Counted from the stretch's first letter, positions 6,940 to 12,776 are shown. The stretch is DNA of 14,271 nt from 2-01-FULL-39-10-A sp964525395 (GCA_964525395.1 CAZGGU010000025.1:1-14271); one strand, 5' to 3'. Numbers and translations: made by a program. Notes: generated by a model not told the origin, from the letters alone.

Positions 6940-7075
6940 GAAAGAAACGTGAGATGGAAGCACCAAACAGTGCGATCGGTCCGATCAGATAAGCGATCTT
7001 TTCGCCCTCCACTGAACCTTTTCGGTAGAACATGGCGTCCAAAGACGACCAGAGAGAGTCGAGGTATCCGCGCAT
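6935..7075 (-). CDS. Small membrane protein, 46 residues (island A)
   Basis: The start is ATG at 7075 and the stop TAA at 6937-6935. The protein begins MRGYLDSLWSSLD, has a charged middle (YRKGSVEGEK) and one hydrophobic helix near the C-terminus (IAYLIGPIALFGASI), ending SRFFR. A Shine-Dalgarno-like AGGTGAT directly upstream overlaps the stop of the preceding ORF; only 4 nt separate the TGA from this ATG, which is classical translational coupling. I do not recognise the family. Support comes from the ribosome-binding site, tight packing and the hydrophobic segment; length alone would not be convincing. The same style is seen in island B. Confidence 0.55.
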   Translation of the reverse strand: MRGYLDSLWSSLDAMFYRKGSVEGEKIAYLIGPIALFGASISRFFR

Positions 7076-7079
7076 CTTA

Positions 7080-7193
7080 TCACCTGAACCAGATGATAAT
7101 AGCAGCAGCTGCTAGCAAACCACTTGGAATCCCCAAGCCATACCGAATGAGTTTCCTTGCATAGGGACTCAAGAACAGCTCCAAAACCGGCAT
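7080..7193 (-). CDS. Small single-TM protein, 37 residues (island A)
   Basis: ATG at 7193 follows a strong Shine-Dalgarno AGGAGG 4 nt upstream (AGGAGGAGAG ATG), which overlaps the stop of the preceding frame. The protein starts MPVLELFLSPYARKLIRYG, then has one transmembrane helix (GLLAAAAIIIW) and ends FR before TGA at 7082. The family is unknown. A basic amphipathic N-terminal part followed by one helix suggests an N-in membrane peptide or a small subunit of a larger complex. The ribosome-binding site is among the best in the window, so I believe the gene is translated despite its size. Confidence 0.6.
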   Translation of the reverse strand: MPVLELFLSPYARKLIRYGLGIPSGLLAAAAIIIWFR

Positions 7194-7201
7194 CTCTCCT
7201 C

Positions 7202-7279
7202 CTAGCTTGGAATGCGGCTAATCAGAACTAAAGCAGTTCCAACGACAGCTACGAAAATTCCAATAGTTTTCCACGACAC
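7202..7279 (-). CDS. C-terminal end of a small membrane protein, start lost in the N gap
   Basis: An open frame leaves the N gap and runs to TAG at 7204-7202. The 25 visible residues start VSWKT (a GTG that could even be the start, its ribosome site being hidden) and form one transmembrane helix (IGIFVAVVGTALVLI) before SRIPS. The next ORF starts 8 nt later, with its Shine-Dalgarno overlapping this stop. Frames that appear to cross the N run are artefacts, since a fixed 100-N run says nothing about true length or frame. Confidence 0.5.
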   Translation of the reverse strand: MSWKTIGIFVAVVGTALVLISRIPS

Positions 7280-7379
7280 NNNNNNNNNNNNNNNNNNNNN
7301 NNNNNNNNNNNNNNNNNNNNNNNNNNNNNNNNNNNNNNNNNNNNNNNNNNNNNNNNNNNNNNNNNNNNNNNNNNNNNNN
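7280..7379. other. Assembly gap (100 N)
   Basis: A run of exactly 100 N is the conventional filler for a gap of unknown size between joined contigs. It interrupts island A and separates its genes from the leader region at 7380-7526. Confidence 0.98.
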
Positions 7380-7391
7380 TAGACAACGACT

Positions 7392-7419
7392 CTTAGGCTT
7401 CGAGCTCTCAAAGACTAAG
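7392..7419 (-). other. Stable hairpin beside the gap
   Basis: CTTAG / CTAAG (7415-7419 and 7392-7396) is extended by CTTTGA / TCGAAG around a GAGC loop, giving about 11 pairs with one mismatch. One pair is a T-G wobble on the minus strand. It lies between the putative leader ORF and the gap. Its role is unknown. Confidence 0.4.
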
Positions 7420-7428
7420 TGCCGATGT

Positions 7429-7512
7429 CTAAATTCCTGTTAAATTTTTAAAGAACTTGCTCGAAAAATAAAAAACGCTCGCAAATTGAGCGTCTCTTTC
7501 ATTCAAGACCAT
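7429..7512 (-). CDS. Possible 27-residue leader ORF
   Basis: ATG at 7512 comes 5 nt after a minus-strand TATAAT, as in the leaderless genes. The frame runs 27 codons to TAG at 7431-7429, starting MVLNERDAQF and ending in a Phe/Lys-rich part (SSKFFKNLTGI). It spans the terminator hairpin at 7470-7493, so translation could affect that hairpin. This is weakly supported and could be chance. Confidence 0.2.
   Translation of the reverse strand: MVLNERDAQFASVFYFSSKFFKNLTGI
7470..7493 (-). terminator. Rho-independent terminator (minus strand)
   Basis: The stem ACGCTC / GAGCGT (7488-7493 and 7475-7480) with loop AATTTGC is followed on the minus strand by TTTTTTATTTTT. No annotated minus-strand gene lies just upstream; the facing gene is on the plus strand. 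The only evident transcript it could end is the short one from the promoter at 7518-7526. It may therefore act as an attenuator or end a short RNA of about 45 nt. Confidence 0.7.
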
Positions 7513-7517
7513 CAGAA

Positions 7518-7526
7518 ATTATATCA
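7518..7526 (-). promoter_or_regulatory. Extended -10 promoter pointing into island A
   Basis: The minus-strand TGATATAAT is an extended -10 element with a perfect TATAAT (7518-7523). No convincing -35 box lies 16-18 bp upstream. It is divergent from the promoter of the FAD gene, whose -35 box begins 28 bp away. Confidence 0.5.
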
Positions 7527-7554
7527 TAATAATTTTATAAGCAGGACTATAGGG

Positions 7555-7584
7555 TTGACAAAACATCAAATTAAAACATATAAT
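7555..7584 (+). promoter_or_regulatory. Strong promoter of the FAD oxidoreductase gene
   Basis: Perfect TTGACA (7555-7560), 18-bp spacer, perfect TATAAT (7579-7584), then 8 nt (CTCACATT) to the ATG at 7593. Start-site spacing puts transcription at or within one or two nucleotides of the start codon. Confidence 0.85.
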
Positions 7585-7592
7585 CTCACATT

Positions 7593-8849
7593 ATGAAAGA
7601 AAAGCTAGTCGTCGATCGAATCGCTATTATTGGAAGTGGGCTCGCAGGATCCACTGCTGCATTAGAATTAGCAAAAAAAGATGTGACCGATATAACTATC
7701 TATGAAAGAAGGCCTAAAGGATCAACAGACAACACAAGATCTGAAGTTACCTTACCCGCAGAAATTTACCAGATTAATGCAGAGGCATCTATCAATACCC
7801 CTATATCAAATGTCTTATTTATCTCTCTAGATGATGGAAAAGAAGTAGAATTATCCGTTTCTCCAGATTCAAATAGCTCACTCGATTATCCAGCGGTCTC
7901 TATTAACCACACGCAATTAATACGAGCTTTACATGAACAACTTGCGACATCTCCAAGCACAAATATAAAATTCGAAACAACCGTAACTAAAATTAAAGAA
8001 ACAGACCATGGCGTTGAAGTGACCGATTCTCAAGGAAATAATGAAGTTTATAGCCACGTTATAGATGCTTCTGGAGCAAGTTGGAAAAATCTACCTTTCG
8101 ACAATCCTAAACGACAACAACAATTTGAGGAATCACTTGTGGCAATAGCTTATGGTAAAAGATGCAGAGGGAAAATATTAGTTCCTGGTGGTGAAAAAAT
8201 GTTCCTAACTCCTCAATCAGCTAGATTAGGCACTGGAAAAATTTCTTGGGTAGTATCTGCGGGAGATGGTCAGTTGGAGGTAGTATTTTCAGATTACTCT
8301 CGTAGAAAAGATGTTGGAAAAGTAAACGGAAAGGAAAGATATGAATTATTAAGAGATATTCTTATTAGTAGAGGAATTGTTGAAATTGAAGATGAAGGAG
8401 AAACAATTGCAGGTTATTATGATTTGGAACCAAGAAGAACAAAAACAGGAAACAAAAGAGTTTTTCATCATGGAGAAAAAGGTCAATATACAGCTGCATC
8501 TACAGGAGATTCCATTTCAACAACAATTAGACTCTCACCTATTCTTGCTGAGTTGATTGCCAACGGAGAAAATGCAGATGCGTATTTTACTGCTAATGGA
8601 AAAATGTTTAATCATAGATTAGAAATGGCAGCAATTATGGCTAAATATCATGCAAACACTGTAGGTGGTGGAATAGATATAATTAAAGCAGTACAAAAAC
8701 TTTCAATTCCTGAACAACATGAATTTATAAGAACTCACAAATTTCCACTGAAATATCTACCTGAAACAATTATTAGGAATCCACATTTACTTTTATTTGT
8801 CAGAGATTTAGGTAGAGAGTATATTGCTCAACTTCTGAAAAGAGGTTAA
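7593..8849 (+). CDS. FAD-dependent oxidoreductase, geranylgeranyl-reductase / halogenase-like fold
   Basis: The N-terminus is a dinucleotide-binding Rossmann unit: IAIIGSGLAGSTAALEL with G14-x-G16-x-x-G19, then IYERR with E38 positioned to hold the ribose of FAD. A DASGASW segment in the middle and TGDSISTTIRLSPILAELI near residue 310 correspond to the second FAD contact (GD motif) of the p-hydroxybenzoate-hydroxylase-like superfamily. At 418 residues it fits that superfamily, which includes geranylgeranyl reductases, lycopene cyclases and flavin monooxygenases; no family-specific active-site motif lets me choose. No membrane helix is evident. The gene stands alone with a strong leaderless promoter, and its stop codon directly abuts that of the convergent yvcK. 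The substrate is unknown. Confidence 0.8.
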   Translation: MKEKLVVDRIAIIGSGLAGSTAALELAKKDVTDITIYERRPKGSTDNTRSEVTLPAEIYQINAEASINTPISNVLFISLDDGKEVELSVSPDSNSSLDYPAVSINHTQLIRALHEQLATSPSTNIKFETTVTKIKETDHGVEVTDSQGNNEVYSHVIDASGASWKNLPFDNPKRQQQFEESLVAIAYGKRCRGKILVPGGEKMFLTPQSARLGTGKISWVVSAGDGQLEVVFSDYSRRKDVGKVNGKERYELLRDILISRGIVEIEDEGETIAGYYDLEPRRTKTGNKRVFHHGEKGQYTAASTGDSISTTIRLSPILAELIANGENADAYFTANGKMFNHRLEMAAIMAKYHANTVGGGIDIIKAVQKLSIPEQHEFIRTHKFPLKYLPETIIRNPHLLLFVRDLGREYIAQLLKRG

Positions 8850-9839
8850 TTATTTAATTAAATCTACAATCGCGGCGGAGAGCTTTTTCGAATCATGTCT
8901 GATAATACTCCTTCTTAATGCGTCTGAGGTATCAGGATCCACTACCACATCTTTTATAAGATCGGTTCTGACTACCTGATATCTATTATCATCCCCCAAA
9001 TCATCTTCTACAGGATACTCTTCGTATTCGTCATACCATTCAAGGATAGCTTTCTTAGGCATTTTGGAATTTACTAAAACATAATCAACCACACCTTTTC
9101 CAAGATATTTTTCAATTTCCTCAAGATGTTTTTTGGCAGTAAAGGAATTAGTGTGTCCATATTTAGTCATTAGATTCATAACAAAAATTTTCTTTGCTTT
9201 GGATTTTCTTACCACCTCAGGCATTCCATCAACTAAAATTATTGGAATAAGACTCGTATATAAATCTCCAGGTCCGATCACTATATAATCTGCTTCTTCA
9301 ATCGCATCTTTAGCATCAGCATTAAGCTCTGCTTTCGGCTCAATATAAACTTTATCTATAGGTGATCTATCTTGTTTTCTCTCTACTACATCGATATGAG
9401 TTTCCCCTACTATATTGGTCCCATCTTTAAGAGTCACACAGAGCTGGGTATTTTTCGTAGTAGTTACAGGAATAACCTCACCACTAATTCTAAGAATTTT
9501 TCCTGCTTCCTCAATCGCTTTCTTCATACTTCCCGACTGCTTCTCCAAAGTCGAAAGAAATATATTTCCAAAAGAATGTCCTTTTAGTCCGCCTTCTGAG
9601 AATCTATAATTGAATAAATCTCGAAGCAGCTTGGAAGATTCAGCAAGAGCTACCAAACATTGCCTGACGTCTCCTGGAGGTAAAACGCCTAGCTCGTCTC
9701 GAAGGATTCCAGATGAACCACCATTATCAAGCATGTTCACAACAGCACTAATTTTAAGAGGGTACTTCTTAAGTCCCATAAGGGACGCATAGCTTCCTGT
9801 GCCACCGCCAAATGTTACGATTTTGGGTTGTTTATTCAT
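8850..9839 (-). CDS. yvcK: YvcK/GlmR-like UDP-sugar-binding regulator (CofD-like fold)
   Basis: YvcK (GlmR) is a cytoplasmic protein with a CofD-like fold. In Bacillus it binds UDP-GlcNAc and controls carbon flow into cell-wall amino sugars; mutants grow poorly on gluconeogenic carbon. Family marks are TFGGGTGSY (9-17), NMLDNGGSSGILRDELG (35-51), LPPGDVRQCL (53-62), LKGHSFGNIFL and, further on, DYIVIGPGDLYTSLIP. At 329 residues it is full length. It is the last gene of an operon with a GlmU-like enzyme and a HAD phosphatase. Its ATG overlaps the end of the HAD gene by 8 nt, so translation is likely coupled. There is no separate Shine-Dalgarno site. The pairing with a GlmU-like gene fits the known role in UDP-GlcNAc balance. 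Confidence 0.92.
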   Translation of the reverse strand: MNKQPKIVTFGGGTGSYASLMGLKKYPLKISAVVNMLDNGGSSGILRDELGVLPPGDVRQCLVALAESSKLLRDLFNYRFSEGGLKGHSFGNIFLSTLEKQSGSMKKAIEEAGKILRISGEVIPVTTTKNTQLCVTLKDGTNIVGETHIDVVERKQDRSPIDKVYIEPKAELNADAKDAIEEADYIVIGPGDLYTSLIPIILVDGMPEVVRKSKAKKIFVMNLMTKYGHTNSFTAKKHLEEIEKYLGKGVVDYVLVNSKMPKKAILEWYDEYEEYPVEDDLGDDNRYQVVRTDLIKDVVVDPDTSDALRRSIIRHDSKKLSAAIVDLIK

Positions 9840-10452
9840 TAATAAGAATGGGCATTATATCAGATAGATTTTTTATGATAAAGTCCACATTTTCATTTTG
9901 CACTTCTTGCCCTTTCCGGTCAATAAGGATTGTTTTAATTGCTGAGTCAAACTCTCGTGCTGCTGTTAAAACAGACAAACTATCATCGACTAAATATTTC
10001 TCAAAATCTTTAAATCTTCCAAAAGCATCTTCGAATTTTTCAATCTTTTCTGGATAAATAAAAACATGGGCTTCGTCAAATTTTTCAGCTAGACTTTTTA
10101 TCTTTTCTTTCTGGAAAACCTCATCACCTTTGGAAAAGAATGCGACAGTTGCAATTTCAGAAACTTCATCGATAACTTTCGCATCTTCAAATAAAAACTG
10201 ACTCACACTTCCCCAAAATGCTGTTTTTAATTCAGAAAAACTGATAGAAAATGATTCAGAAATTCTCTCTAAATATACATTTGGCACGAAGTAATCAAAT
10301 TCTGCTTTTACATCTCTATGAATTCTATTTATCTCATCAAAATCTTGATCATTTAATCCGAATTTTTGCGATAAAGTTTTTTTAAATGATTCAATGAAAG
10401 AATCTGGATCAAAAAGAGTACCATCAATATCGAAGAAAACTATTTTTTTCAT
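9832..10452 (-). CDS. HAD-superfamily hydrolase (likely phosphatase)
   Basis: HAD hydrolases remove phosphate from small molecules through an aspartyl intermediate. Motif I is FFDIDGTLFD with nucleophile D8 and acid/base D10. A cap of helices covers about 16-95. The motif II Ser is probably S107 in AFFSKGD, and the metal-binding acidic pair is DD at 156-157 in YLVDDSLSVLTAA. At 206 residues it resembles subfamily I phosphatases such as phosphoglycolate phosphatase. It overlaps the upstream GlmU-like gene by 4 nt (ATGA) and the downstream yvcK by 8 nt, so all three are co-translated. The neighbourhood suggests a sugar-phosphate substrate, but the sequence does not show which. Confidence 0.85.
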   Translation of the reverse strand: MKKIVFFDIDGTLFDPDSFIESFKKTLSQKFGLNDQDFDEINRIHRDVKAEFDYFVPNVYLERISESFSISFSELKTAFWGSVSQFLFEDAKVIDEVSEIATVAFFSKGDEVFQKEKIKSLAEKFDEAHVFIYPEKIEKFEDAFGRFKDFEKYLVDDSLSVLTAAREFDSAIKTILIDRKGQEVQNENVDFIIKNLSDIMPILINE

Positions 10453-11684
10453 TTGGAAACTATTTCTTGAAACTTAGTGTAGTATTTATGATCATCCTCG
10501 ACATTAGAGAGAACTGTAGTAGATGGACCAATTACGCAGTTTTCACCAATAATTATTCCAGGCATGATAGTGACACTTCCTCCCAAGACTGTACCAGAAC
10601 CTATTACGCAACCGAAATGCCTTAGACCTGTATCTACCTCCTCGCCTTTTACTTTGGATTTAATATTGGCTCGATCTAGTCTGACATTTGTAGTAGTTAC
10701 TGCTCCTCCACACTTAATCGATTCTCCCAAAATTGAGTCCCCAATAAATCCAGAATGAGTTTTAGATCCAGGTCCCACGATTACATTTTTTAGTTCCATA
10801 TATGAGCCAGCTGCTGCTCCTTCCTCGAGATCCACGCCATCACGTAAAAGCGCGTTAGAGCCTACATAAGAGTTTTTACCGATATATGCTGGACCCTTAA
10901 TTACTGCACCTTCCAAAACGGTTACTCCATCATCTAGATAAACCTCACCAATGATTTGTGAACCATCTTTTATGTCTACATTTTGTCCTCGATGAGACTT
11001 AATATTGGCCAAAAGGTAATTTTTTATACTCAAAAGGTGCCATGGATATTTAAGAACTAATGTTTCTTTATCAGTTTCTACATATCCCACTTCTTTTTCT
11101 TTTGCATAAGCATTCAGTGCAGCTTCAAATTGATAGTGCTCTTCTGGCGTATTTTCTAAAACTGGAATAAAATTTTTAGATAATAAATAAATACCGATTA
11201 TACAAAGCCCACTTGCATCCTTCGGCTTCTCAGTTACTTCTATTACCCTATCACCGTCAGTATCTATAAGTCCATATTCTGACGCATCTTCTCTATTTTT
11301 TACTAATAAAACTGAATCAAATCTATTTTTTTCCAGTAGCTCATCGACGAACTCCCCCGCTTCCATATGATATGCATTCATTAGAAGGAATTTATCTTCA
11401 AGTAAATCTTTGGCTGAAAGCAAAGCATTACCTACTCCTTCTGCAGTTTCTTGATTAACATATTTAATAGAAACACCAAGTTTTGAACCATTTCCCAAAT
11501 AAGATTCAACAGTACTATCTGGACTAACTACGATTATTATATCTTTAATATCCTTAGATTTAAGAGCCACAATAGTATGCTCAATAAGTGGTTTTCCGAG
11601 TAGTTTGATCATGGATTTATGACCATGATTCGTAAGCGGACGCATGCGTGATGATTCTCCAGCTGCGAGTAGTACTGCTTGCAT
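10449..11684 (-). CDS. GlmU-like sugar-1-phosphate nucleotidylyltransferase / acetyltransferase, archaeal type
   Basis: The enzyme would activate a sugar 1-phosphate to UDP- or dTDP-sugar and acetylate an amino sugar. The N-terminal NTP-transferase domain (1 to about 225) begins AVLLAAGESSRMRPLT, with K23 later in HKSM. A left-handed beta-helix of hexapeptide repeats fills about 240-395. The region GSKTHSGFIGDSILG (306-320) aligns with the acetyltransferase His loop (H310), and GEEVDTGLRHFGCVIG resembles archaeal bifunctional enzymes more than E. coli GlmU. Oddly, the usual G-D metal site is replaced by NAYH (103-106), and the later TD motif appears as QFE (185-187). I chose ATG 11684 (411 residues) because TATAAT lies 6 nt upstream; an upstream TTG frame would put the promoter inside the gene. 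It is first gene of the operon and ends in TGA. Confidence 0.85.
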   Translation of the reverse strand: MQAVLLAAGESSRMRPLTNHGHKSMIKLLGKPLIEHTIVALKSKDIKDIIIVVSPDSTVESYLGNGSKLGVSIKYVNQETAEGVGNALLSAKDLLEDKFLLMNAYHMEAGEFVDELLEKNRFDSVLLVKNREDASEYGLIDTDGDRVIEVTEKPKDASGLCIIGIYLLSKNFIPVLENTPEEHYQFEAALNAYAKEKEVGYVETDKETLVLKYPWHLLSIKNYLLANIKSHRGQNVDIKDGSQIIGEVYLDDGVTVLEGAVIKGPAYIGKNSYVGSNALLRDGVDLEEGAAAGSYMELKNVIVGPGSKTHSGFIGDSILGESIKCGGAVTTTNVRLDRANIKSKVKGEEVDTGLRHFGCVIGSGTVLGGSVTIMPGIIIGENCVIGPSTTVLSNVEDDHKYYTKFQEIVSK

Positions 11685-11690
11685 AAGCGT

Positions 11691-11696
11691 ATTATA
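11691..11696 (-). promoter_or_regulatory. -10 box of the glmU-like/HAD/yvcK operon, leaderless geometry
   Basis: A perfect minus-strand TATAAT is followed by ACGCTT and the ATG at 11684, the same 6-nt distance as rpmE (TATAAT AGCCTT ATG). The best -35 candidate is TTTACT at a 19-bp spacing, which is weak. Confidence 0.7.
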
Positions 11697-11723
11697 CCTC
11701 AATTTATTTGTAAAAAGTAAAGA

Positions 11724-11782
11724 GGAGGGAGAAAAAGTGCGCTAAGCGCGAGTCGGGAGAACCCAACACTTCTTCCCCCTCC
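11724..11782 (-). terminator. Branched terminator-like RNA after island B
   Basis: A 16-bp outer stem pairs 11767-11782 with 11724-11739 (GGAGGGGGAAGAAGTG on the minus strand). Two of its pairs are G-T wobbles that would become mismatches on the plus strand. Inside are two hairpins, TTGGG-TTCT-CCCGA and GCGC-TTA-GCGC, making a three-way junction. A T-rich tract (TCTTTACTTTTTAC) follows. It lies between the 66-residue gene and the promoter of the GlmU-like operon, so it probably ends the island transcript. Confidence 0.65.
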
Positions 11783-11791
11783 AGAGTACAT

Positions 11792-11992
11792 CTAGGAACC
11801 GTTAAGACCACGAAAGAAAGTGACAATAGCCATCGTGCCGAAAATGATCATAAAGAAGATCACAATCAGAATGAAGAGAACCTGCTGCCACTTCTGCTTG
11901 AGGTCTCCGAAAAGACCGAAAAGCGCTCCGATAATCACAAAGAAAATCACGAACTGCCCCATGAGAGCAAAGACGGGAGTAAAAATCTGCAT
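11792..11992 (-). CDS. Small two-TM protein, 66 residues, pilin- or holin-like in shape (island B)
   Basis: A helix-loop-helix membrane protein: TM1 about 8-27 (FALMGQFVIFFVIIGALFGL), a short basic loop DLKQKWQQ, TM2 about 37-59 (FILIVIFFMIIFGTMAIV), and the tail FFRGLNGS. I chose ATG 11992 over the adjacent GTG 11995 because AGGAGG (11999-12004) lies 6 nt before the ATG and only 3 before the GTG. Two-TM hairpins of this size occur in VirB2/TrbC pilins, ATP-synthase c subunits and holins. None of their signatures (for example a mid-helix acidic residue, as in c subunits) is present, so the family is open. It is last in the island operon, with the best ribosome site and two hairpins just upstream (12004-12039), so it may be made in larger amounts than its neighbours. 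Confidence 0.7.
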   Translation of the reverse strand: MQIFTPVFALMGQFVIFFVIIGALFGLFGDLKQKWQQVLFILIVIFFMIIFGTMAIVTFFRGLNGS

Positions 11993-12003
11993 CACAAACC
12001 TCC

Positions 12004-12039
12004 TTCTCCGAAGAGAACTACAGACGAGAATCCTCGTCT
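12004..12039 (-). promoter_or_regulatory. Tandem hairpins with UUCG tetraloop before the 66-residue gene
   Basis: On the minus strand AGACGAG-GATT-CTCGTCT (12022-12039) overlaps the stop codon of the 199-residue gene. It is followed by TTCTC-TTCG-GAGAA (12004-12017), a stem closed by the very stable C(UUCG)G loop. The AGGAGG site starts at the last base of this hairpin and stays free. Such placement fits an RNA processing or stability element that sets expression of the last gene. Confidence 0.55.
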
Positions 12040-12637
12040 AGCCATTTTTATCTACGGAATCTTCCGCAGTAAAAATATTTCCATTGAAAGGAGTCTCATA
12101 CTCATCTATGAGGATCAGAAGCTGAAAGTGCCAGACAATCAAAGCGGATGCAATGATTGGCCAAACGAAAAACGTATACATCGTGGTTACGACTTCTGAC
12201 CACTCTACATAAAAAACGAAAGCTGCAACAACAGATGCCACCAAAACCAATAGAAGTCCTGCCATCAAGACAAAACCTGAATTAAGCAAGTACTTAGCCG
12301 CATATTCCTTATGTTTAGACAGCAGTTTCCAGATGGGATCTGCCGCAAATACATATGGATCTCTCGTAAAAAGCATAAGTATCGTGATCGGCACATACAT
12401 CATGAAAGCGAAGACAAGAGCTTCGGGCATTAAGGACGCGAGACTGTTGGTCTTCGAGCCTTCAAAAAGCCCCATCATAATTACGAAAGTCCCGCTGACA
12501 TAACAAAGCCCTGTGAAAGCCAGTCGAACTCCGTTGCCCCAGAAACTCCACCACTCATGACGATTTGGCAGCTTTCGCCAAAATTCTACCAAAAGTGATA
12601 CTAGCTTCATAAGGACTTTAGAGAAATTGAAAATCAC
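12038..12637 (-). CDS. Four-TM protein, 199 residues, unknown family (island B)
   Basis: An amphipathic basic N-terminus (MIFNFSKVLMKLV ... RKLPNRHEWW) is followed by four hydrophobic segments at about 39-58, 68-89, 114-137 and 146-175. A cytoplasmic loop with charged residues (DPIWKLLSKHKEYAAKYLL) separates TM2 and TM3. The end VWPIIASALIVWHFQLLILIDE parallels the end of the 179-residue protein of the same operon (IWP ... W ... IDE), so the two look like distant paralogues. The start is GTG 12637. A GGGGAGGG site lies upstream at a somewhat long spacing (11 nt from GGAGG). It starts 6 nt after the 43-residue ORF. No known domain is recognised. Confidence 0.75.
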   Translation of the reverse strand: MIFNFSKVLMKLVSLLVEFWRKLPNRHEWWSFWGNGVRLAFTGLCYVSGTFVIMMGLFEGSKTNSLASLMPEALVFAFMMYVPITILMLFTRDPYVFAADPIWKLLSKHKEYAAKYLLNSGFVLMAGLLLVLVASVVAAFVFYVEWSEVVTTMYTFFVWPIIASALIVWHFQLLILIDEYETPFNGNIFTAEDSVDKNG

Positions 12638-12643
12638 GATGGC

Positions 12644-12775
12644 TTATCCCTCCCCATATCGATCATGGAAGGCAAACATTTGCTCGATTTGCGACTTAGT
12701 TTGCCTGTTAAGAAGGAAATAGTAAACAAACACCACTGCTCCAGCAATACGAAGAATAGGTAGAGTGTACTTCAC
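12644..12775 (-). CDS. Small single-TM protein, 43 residues (island B)
   Basis: GTG at 12775 begins 1 nt after the stop codon of the 179-residue gene, with GGAGG 9 nt upstream inside that gene's last codons. The protein has one transmembrane helix (LPILRIAGAVVFVYYFLL, about 5-22) and then a polar tail (NRQTKSQIEQMFAFHDRYGEG) that ends at TAA 12646-12644. It is too short for routine gene finders and its family is unknown. Position between two 4-TM paralogues, frame compactness and the ribosome site support translation. By shape it could be a small regulatory or assembly subunit of a complex with its neighbours. Confidence 0.6.
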   Translation of the reverse strand: MKYTLPILRIAGAVVFVYYFLLNRQTKSQIEQMFAFHDRYGEG

Positions 12776-12776
12776 T

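Noticed and set aside
6739..6966. 75-residue minus-strand frame starting inside the 46-residue ORF
   Set aside because: It starts at a TTG without a ribosome site, overlaps a better-supported ORF out of frame and runs through the hairpin-rich region.
6949..7164. 71-residue plus-strand frame opposite island A
   Set aside because: It is antisense to two ORFs with Shine-Dalgarno sites and has no promoter or family features of its own.
7202..7411. Continuous reading frame across the N run
   Set aside because: N codons are read as X; the gap length is arbitrary, so frame and continuity have no meaning. Only the part after the gap (7202-7279) is kept.
11685..11702. Longer N-terminus of the GlmU-like protein (six extra residues)
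   Set aside because: These codons are the TATAAT promoter box itself, and the family motif AVLLAAG starts correctly from ATG 11684.
12022..12039. Hairpin after the 199-residue gene as a transcription terminator
   Set aside because: No T-run follows it; instead a second hairpin and a strong ribosome site do, so it is read as a processing or stability element.
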